NCBI GenBank assembly: GCA_016938245.1
Contig: JAFGUY010000048.1
Coordinates: 1 to 9,835 of the forward strand
DNA: 9,835 bases
Direction: 5' to 3'
Origin: Candidatus Omnitrophota bacterium
GTDB lineage: Bacteria; Omnitrophota; Gorgyraeia; Gygaellales; Profunditerraquicolaceae
The notes under the pieces are model-generated. The model ran no database searches and had not been told where the DNA came from. It was given only the letters and a program-made list of their open reading frames with translations. Both the position numbers and the translations under genes were made by a program. Of the stretch, positions 5,239 to 9,835 are shown piece by piece. Positions within the stretch are counted from its first letter, which is position 1; every line of letters starts with the position of its first letter.

Positions 5239-7611
5239 TTATTGCACCTTCTCCAAAACTATCCTTTGTTTAACAGAACGGGCAAGCCTTTCCATGAGTC
5301 TCTTAAACTCAGAGTATTCTTCTTTGGAAACTCTCTCTTTTTTACCGTAATTTATCTGCTTAAAAGATATTTTATTATCCTTGCATGAGTACTCCTGGAC
5401 AAAGCTAAACCAGGGGCTGTTATGTTCTATATTATCAGGTATATATTTTACCACAAAATTTTTCGGCAGGACAATCTCTAAAGAAGATTCTCTTCTGTCT
5501 AATAACTGTAAATCAATGGGGTATTTACGGCTCTCCTTGGCAGTAATTGAAGTATCGATATCAGCTAATTGCGGCATAATCCTTAAAAACCCGGCATTAG
5601 TAAAATATTCCGGGCCACGAAAACTATAACGCAAGGTAACCGGGGTATTTAAATTATGCAGATTACCGATATTATAATCGTTAAGCTTAGCCCCTATGGA
5701 AACATCCTGAATTGCGCTTTTAAGCGTATCGCGGATTAGCTCCGGCTGAGTATAGAGTAGCCAATAGCGCTGCCTTTGATCGTAAATCCCATGAGTAAGA
5801 TCTATCTTCTCCGCTGATATAGACTCATCTTTGTTCATTTTTATCTCGAGAGACTGTCTAATCAAATTCTGCTCGGCTGGTTTAAGCGGAATCTCCTCTA
5901 TACTATAGCCTTCTTCTTTAAATACTAAAACCCTGCGGCCCTGGTCTGTTAGAGGTAAATCCCCGAAAGAACAGGTCTCGGCAGTAGGATCAAGAAAGAC
6001 TTTTTTATCTTTTAAATATAAAACAGCGATACAGTGGTTAAATATCCCGGAGGGAAAATCCTTGTTCATATTATAATAACTTTTAGTCGCAATGAGCACA
6101 GGATAAGCCTTAAGCCCTGCCTCGCTTAACATGGTAACCAAAAGTATAGATTGATCTTTGCAATCCCCGTATTTATTCCTGAAGATATCCGAGGCTGAAT
6201 GCGGCTCATAGCCTGCCTGCCCGTAGGCTATAGCCACATAACGAATTTCTTTAGCGCAAAAGTTATATATTGCCCGGGCCATATCTAAATCAGAGGTTTT
6301 TCCTTTTATAAGGCCTTTGACGGCATTTTTTATCGTAGTATCGGCTTTCATTTTATCTTTTGCCAAACCCCACCACCAGTTATATACATCCTGCCAGTCA
6401 GTAAAAGTTGAAATTAGCAATGAAGGGTTTATTTCTACTTCTGGAGGCATATTCGGCTCAGGTATAATCTGGGGTACTCTATTAAACTTCCAGTAATAGG
6501 CCTGTTTTGGGCCTTTCTCCTCTTTTACTGGTTTTAAACTAGCGCCAAAATCATTATATTCCTGGTTAATGAGCTTAAACCCTAAATTATTATTCTTAGG
6601 CATGGAGATTGTTAATTCAGCAGAAATAACCGGCTCATAGCCTTGGACAGGATAGCTTAAGAAAAAATCTTTTTTGTTTACTAGCTGGCTACGTTTAATC
6701 CTTACTTTGTATTCTAAGGTCGAGCCAATAGCTACTTCAGGGAAAGAAATAATCATTATTCTTGCATTGCTGTATAATGGGAAATTCAGGTATTTTGATA
6801 CATCGCGGATGTGGCGGCTTCCTACGTAAACCACGCTTCCGTCGGGTTTTATGGTGCGGGCATATACAAGTTCCACCTTCTCAAAGGTAGAATCATATTC
6901 TATTAAAGATTCGGCAAAATCCTCTTTGCCGCGCTCATTTAATATTTGAATCAGATAATGCATATCTGATTCAAGGGTATTGCCTCCGGTAATCTCTATA
7001 TTTTCTTTAGCCATAAGCACAAGCGCTCCTGCTTGCGGATAAGTTCTACTATCAGGGGCTCTTGATATAATCTTTGCTATTCTCGGGTCCTCATTCTTTA
7101 TATTTACAAAAACATTCTTCTTTTCAATCTCCTCAATCCGTAAAATAGCCTTAGGCTTAAACTCTTTGCCCTTTATTTTTTTATAGACTTTAAGCGCCTG
7201 GTCAAAGAGATTCAACCGTTCGCAAGTTAACCCAAAATAATAATAGTATTCGTCGTCAGAGATCTCCTCCCTGTTAAAAATCTCTAAGGCATCGGTAAAA
7301 TTACCCGTACGGTAGAAAGAAAGAGCGAGAAACTTTTTTGCCTCCGGGAGAGCAGAACCTCTAAAAACCTCTATCGCCAAATCATATTCCCCGCGGGCAT
7401 AATAAAGCTTTCCTAATTCAAGATAAGGACCCGAAGGATCCTTAGATCCAAGAATTAACTTTTTATACGAAGCTTCCGCTTTCTTGTAATAAAATTCGGA
7501 TTGCCTGATGTACTCTTCAGGGATATTTTCGGCAAGGTTTTGGCTGCAACCGAGTATAAAAACGGTAACCAAAATAAAGAAAGTCTTCTCATGCTTACTT
7601 AGAATTTGCAT
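5239..7611 (-). CDS. TPR / DUF3857 / transglutaminase-like lipoprotein
   Basis: A 790-residue exported protein. The N-terminus has a basic start, a hydrophobic core and the lipobox FILGC with Cys22, so it is a lipoprotein. Residues about 35-165 contain TPR-like helix pairs (PYLELGKLYYARGEYDLAIE, then AKKFLALSFYRTGNFTDALE). Residues about 195-385 match DUF3857, which usually precedes a transglutaminase core. The core follows at about 400-545 with the triad Cys484 (NKYGDCKDQS), His526 (FNHCIAV) and Asp541 (FLDPTAE), all present. The last 240 residues form a beta-rich C-terminal part as in family members. The family is thought to act outside the cytoplasm as peptidase-, amidase- or crosslinking-type enzymes; the substrate here is unknown. 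The gene follows the exonuclease after 24 bases and is followed by PilZ after 1 base, tying it to that module. Confidence 0.88.
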   Translation of the reverse strand: MQILSKHEKTFFILVTVFILGCSQNLAENIPEEYIRQSEFYYKKAEASYKKLILGSKDPSGPYLELGKLYYARGEYDLAIEVFRGSALPEAKKFLALSFYRTGNFTDALEIFNREEISDDEYYYYFGLTCERLNLFDQALKVYKKIKGKEFKPKAILRIEEIEKKNVFVNIKNEDPRIAKIISRAPDSRTYPQAGALVLMAKENIEITGGNTLESDMHYLIQILNERGKEDFAESLIEYDSTFEKVELVYARTIKPDGSVVYVGSRHIRDVSKYLNFPLYSNARIMIISFPEVAIGSTLEYKVRIKRSQLVNKKDFFLSYPVQGYEPVISAELTISMPKNNNLGFKLINQEYNDFGASLKPVKEEKGPKQAYYWKFNRVPQIIPEPNMPPEVEINPSLLISTFTDWQDVYNWWWGLAKDKMKADTTIKNAVKGLIKGKTSDLDMARAIYNFCAKEIRYVAIAYGQAGYEPHSASDIFRNKYGDCKDQSILLVTMLSEAGLKAYPVLIATKSYYNMNKDFPSGIFNHCIAVLYLKDKKVFLDPTAETCSFGDLPLTDQGRRVLVFKEEGYSIEEIPLKPAEQNLIRQSLEIKMNKDESISAEKIDLTHGIYDQRQRYWLLYTQPELIRDTLKSAIQDVSIGAKLNDYNIGNLHNLNTPVTLRYSFRGPEYFTNAGFLRIMPQLADIDTSITAKESRKYPIDLQLLDRRESSLEIVLPKNFVVKYIPDNIEHNSPWFSFVQEYSCKDNKISFKQINYGKKERVSKEEYSEFKRLMERLARSVKQRIVLEKVQ

Positions 7612-7635
7612 AATGATCTATTTTACACCCATAAC

Positions 7636-8217
7636 CTAAATATTGATAATGTTTTCTAATTTTAACGGCTGGTTTATTCTTGCTTTAACTATACTTTGAA
7701 GGCTATAAAATACCTCCCGGGTAAGTTCAACATCGGATAGCGCACGGTGCTTTTGCTTAATCTTTATCCTGAGGGTCTGGGCTACAAACCATAAGGGATA
7801 ACACTTTAACCCGGATATAGTGCGCCGTGCCATTTTTAGTATATCTACGACAAAAGGATCTTTTATTTCATCTATCCCCAATAGCCTTAATTCGTTATTT
7901 AAAAACCCTAAATCAAAACCGGCATTATAAGAACAAAGGCAGCTTCCCCGGATAAAATCCATAAATTTGGGGATAACTTCTTTAGGAGAAGGAGCGGATA
8001 AAAGCATCTCTGCGCTTATCTTATTAACGTTAAATGCCTCTTTAGAAACAGGCCGGCCGGGGTTAATTAAACTCTCAAAAAGAGATATCTTATCTTCGCC
8101 TTTAAATCTTACCGCGGCTAATTCTACGATCCTATCTCCTGAATTAAACTCTAAACCTGTAGTTTCCGTATCAAAAATTGTAAATTCTATCTTATCTATA
8201 TCTGTATTTTTATCCAT
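7636..8217 (-). CDS. DEDDh 3'-5' exonuclease (DnaQ / Pol III epsilon-like)
   Basis: A 193-residue stand-alone exonuclease domain of the DnaQ-like DEDDh group. Exo I is FDTETTG with Asp16 and Glu18. Exo II is YNAGFDLGFLNNEL with Asp102. Exo III is HRALSDVE with His157 and Asp162. All five catalytic residues are present, so two-metal 3'-5' exonuclease activity is expected on single-stranded DNA or RNA ends. The protein is the length of a bare exonuclease domain. It lacks polymerase, helicase or GIY-YIG extensions, so whether it proofreads for Pol III or acts in repair or RNA processing is not decided. The ATG lies inside the 3' end of the DUF2156 gene with an 8-base overlap and no Shine-Dalgarno site, so it should be expressed by translational coupling. 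Confidence 0.9.
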   Translation of the reverse strand: MDKNTDIDKIEFTIFDTETTGLEFNSGDRIVELAAVRFKGEDKISLFESLINPGRPVSKEAFNVNKISAEMLLSAPSPKEVIPKFMDFIRGSCLCSYNAGFDLGFLNNELRLLGIDEIKDPFVVDILKMARRTISGLKCYPLWFVAQTLRIKIKQKHRALSDVELTREVFYSLQSIVKARINQPLKLENIINI

Positions 8218-9106
8218 GCATTTTTACGGTATAAGCCGGTATTAAGAAATCCGGCTTATAAGATAATTTTACCGTTTTTAAATTCTTTAGCCCCGAATCA
8301 TCCATAATGTTTATAAACTTATACTCTTTAAGCTCTGAAGAGAACCTTGAGAAGATAAACTGCGCTAATCCCTTAATATTTAGATCCGTTATCTCGTATA
8401 ATATACAGAAGGTATCTTTATTTAATTCAAATCCGAATGTAAAAGCCTTAACCTTGTTATCAATTCTAATCAATCTTCCTTTAAAACCAAGCCTGGAATA
8501 ATTCTTTAAAGCCTCTTTTAAAGCAATACCATTATCTTCAAGCAGCCTTTGATAAATAAAATCAGGGTTAGAAGCTTTACGCTGCTTTGCCCAGAAAGAA
8601 TAAAGCTTGAGGCATTCTTTTTGTTCTTTTAATGAAAACGGCTGATAAATATATCCAAAGTTTTTGTTAAAATAATTATAGCTTGCGCGCTTGGACTTAA
8701 ATTTATTACCCCTTAAACCCGCTAAATCCTGGCGGCTGCATATATAATCATGCGATTTTAAACTGCATTCAAAACCTAAGTTGCGGTAAAATTCTAAGTC
8801 TTTTTCTTCCGCATTCTCAATATGCGCAAACTCCGGATTTTTGTTTAAACTCCTCAAAATTTCAAAAACCCGGAATATTACTTGGAGGTTATTACTTTTA
8901 GCTAAAGGCAAAAGGTATAAAAAAGCCCCGATTTTATCCTGAAAGAAAATACAAAGGCTATCTTCAATAATTTCCCAATTGATATCAAAGAACTTATTCC
9001 AGATATAAATATTGGCAAATGAATAAACGGATAAGTCATGCCTCTTTAAATTTAGGTATTTATCAAAGATCTCCTTATCCCGGATTGATAATTTATTAGG
9101 AGGCAT
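8210..9106 (-). CDS. DUF2156 protein (phosphatidylglycerol lysyltransferase C-terminal / GNAT-like)
   Basis: A protein of the DUF2156 family (COG4866-like), two tandem GNAT-like halves related to the catalytic part of MprF. Family features are DYICSRQDLAGLRGNKFKSK followed by RASYNYF at about 120-146, and NIMDDSGLKNLKTVKLSYKP at 266-285 near the C-terminus, the conserved end motif of these proteins. No membrane helices are present, unlike MprF, so it is soluble. Relatives are thought to transfer an acyl or aminoacyl group, but the donor and acceptor here are unknown. I chose the ATG at 9106 (298 residues). The open frame extends to a GTG at 9130, but that would overlap the YkgJ gene by 35 bases and add eight residues (LWSWNQT-type) not expected at this family's N-terminus. 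With the ATG the overlap is 11 bases and GGAG lies 13 bases upstream. Confidence 0.82.
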   Translation of the reverse strand: MPPNKLSIRDKEIFDKYLNLKRHDLSVYSFANIYIWNKFFDINWEIIEDSLCIFFQDKIGAFLYLLPLAKSNNLQVIFRVFEILRSLNKNPEFAHIENAEEKDLEFYRNLGFECSLKSHDYICSRQDLAGLRGNKFKSKRASYNYFNKNFGYIYQPFSLKEQKECLKLYSFWAKQRKASNPDFIYQRLLEDNGIALKEALKNYSRLGFKGRLIRIDNKVKAFTFGFELNKDTFCILYEITDLNIKGLAQFIFSRFSSELKEYKFINIMDDSGLKNLKTVKLSYKPDFLIPAYTVKMHG

Positions 9107-9602
9107 CGTTTGATTCCAACTCCATAACACCTAAAACATCTTCATAAGCCTGAATAACCTGGGGATTCTCTTTTAAGGTACAAAGCTGTTTAGGGGAATT
9201 AAGATACCTGGCCAGGTAATCAACATACTCGTTAAACTCCGGAGATTTTATTTTATCTTTAACATAAGGGCAATTTAAATCCACCGTAAGAAGTATTTTC
9301 TTATCACGCATACTTAAAAGAAAAGGATATAGCTGGCATTCAAATGGCCGCATATGATAAATCTGGCATTTATTCTCGCCTTTCTTTAAAAAAGGGCATA
9401 GAAATCCTTCTTTATTTTCTGCGGGAATTAAATTAAGCCTGCGATCTATAGAAAGCGAAGCAGCAGGAATCCCTTCTTTATCGATTAAGCTTATAATCTC
9501 TTCGTCTAAAAGGCAGGGGGACCAGACTGAAGATAATTCCTTAAACCTGCAGCAACCCTGGCATTTTAAACAAACCTCACTGGGGACAAATTGCTTAATC
9601 AT
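9096..9602 (-). CDS. YkgJ family cysteine-cluster protein
   Basis: A 168-residue protein of the YkgJ (CxxCxxCC) family, presumed to bind zinc or an Fe-S centre. The N-terminal cluster is CLKCQGCC with Cys11, Cys14, Cys17 and Cys18. A second group follows with Cys69 (FLCPFL), Cys79 (NKCQIY) and Cys89 in RPFECQLYPF, the usual family layout, plus Cys111. No enzymatic role is established for the family. The gene overlaps the DUF2156 gene downstream by 11 bases and starts 15 bases after the MetRS remnant. AGGAG at 9614-9618 overlaps that remnant's TGA stop, 11 bases from the ATG, a long but usable spacing. Confidence 0.88.
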   Translation of the reverse strand: MIKQFVPSEVCLKCQGCCRFKELSSVWSPCLLDEEIISLIDKEGIPAASLSIDRRLNLIPAENKEGFLCPFLKKGENKCQIYHMRPFECQLYPFLLSMRDKKILLTVDLNCPYVKDKIKSPEFNEYVDYLARYLNSPKQLCTLKENPQVIQAYEDVLGVMELESNDAS

Positions 9603-9617
9603 ACTTTATTACGCTCC

Positions 9618-9753
9618 TCATTTAACTATACTCCCCGGCTTTAATGGCCGCTCAGGGCTTATAATAACTATACCGGATTCATCAGACCCGGCTAAGACCA
9701 TACCCTGGCTCTCTACCCCCCCTTAATAAAGCAGGCTCTAGATTATCAACTAT
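9618..9753 (-). pseudogene. metG: 3' remnant of a methionyl-tRNA synthetase C-terminal tRNA-binding (Trbp111-like) domain
   Basis: From 9753 the minus strand reads IVDNLEPALLRG. After a 7-G run at 9716-9722 the match continues in another frame as VESQGMVLAGSDESGIVIIS followed by PERPLKPGSIVK and a TGA stop at 9618-9620. The NLEPA-L-RG-ESQGM-LA pattern and the PGS ending are those of the OB-fold domain at the C-terminus of MetRS; free-standing Trbp111 and CsaA share the core pattern, so MetRS is likely but not certain. With six G the frame is continuous, so there is a one-base expansion. Upstream of 9753 the domain's expected start is missing, replaced by the inserted element. This looks like a displaced, decaying 3' end, unless the G run is a sequence error. 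Confidence 0.7.
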
Positions 9754-9835
9754 TGACTTTCGCATAAGTAATGGAACGAATCTATCTTGTCCATGGTAAA
9801 TCGGACGCATAGATACAAGACCAAAGAAGTTTCTG
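9751..9835 (-). mobile_element. 3' end of a second putative insertion element, inverted relative to the left copy
   Basis: Read from 9835 down, 17 codons encode QKLLWSCIYASDLPWTR and end in TAG at 9782-9784. The protein end and the following non-coding stretch match the copy at 1-86, again including ATTACTT and GTCA blocks, and similarity ends near 9751, where MetRS-like coding sequence begins. The two copies are about 75 percent alike, so they are related but distinct elements, both with the reading frame pointing into the window. About 85 bases of each lie inside, as expected where an assembly stops shortly after entering a multicopy sequence. The family is not recognised. Confidence 0.55.

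Noticed and set aside
9107..9130. GTG at 9130 as start of the DUF2156 protein
   Set aside because: It overlaps the YkgJ gene by 35 bases; the ATG at 9106 fits the family N-terminus and leaves a short overlap.
1..9835. Composite transposon bounded by the two inverted element ends
   Set aside because: The elements interrupt genes of what looks like one continuous chromosomal operon at each side, and the copies are only about 75 percent alike, so independent insertions and contig breaks are simpler.

Overview
The window is AT-rich and all recognisable genes are on the minus strand, so transcription runs from the right end to the left. Genes are packed with overlaps or gaps of 1 to 24 bases. I see no tRNA, rRNA, CRISPR array, convincing promoter or terminator, and no gene-free stretch over 300 bases. 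The set suggests a Gram-negative-type bacterium with a small, compact genome: a lipoprotein with a transglutaminase fold, a membrane-anchored extracytoplasmic enzyme-like domain, a PilZ domain, a PAC2 protein, and a YkgJ/DUF2156 pair. The flavour is that of candidate-phylum lineages such as Omnitrophota, but that placement is a guess; no marker gene settles it.

Layout in transcription order. At the right edge (9751-9835) is the 3' end of a putative mobile element. Next comes a 3' remnant of a methionyl-tRNA synthetase C-terminal (Trbp111-like) domain, with a one-base frameshift in a 7-G run. Then follow a YkgJ-type cysteine-cluster protein, a DUF2156 (PG-lysyltransferase C-terminal/GNAT-like) protein, a DEDDh exonuclease, a large TPR + DUF3857 + transglutaminase lipoprotein, a PilZ domain, a membrane-anchored coiled-coil/(alpha/alpha)-toroid protein, an HhH-GPD DNA glycosylase, an M20 metallopeptidase, a PAC2 protein, and a HAD phosphatase that loses its C-terminus to a second mobile-element end at 1-86.

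The most notable point is at 4956-5237 / 3283-4866. The PilZ frame stops just after a 13-base alternating GC tract. The remaining part of the PilZ fold, then a transmembrane helix, coiled coil and toroid, continue without a break in another frame. Removing one GC unit gives a single 650-residue protein: cytoplasmic c-di-GMP-binding domain, membrane helix, coiled coil, and extracytoplasmic carbohydrate-enzyme-like domain. This is either a phase-variable dinucleotide repeat or a sequence error. Either way the two parts were probably one gene. It sits 1 base downstream of the transglutaminase lipoprotein, which suggests a c-di-GMP-linked envelope or matrix module.

The second notable point is that the two ends carry homologous coding 3' ends in inverted orientation, with substitutions concentrated at third codon positions. 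Each interrupts a conserved gene. They look like two diverged copies of one insertion-sequence family at which the contig broke.
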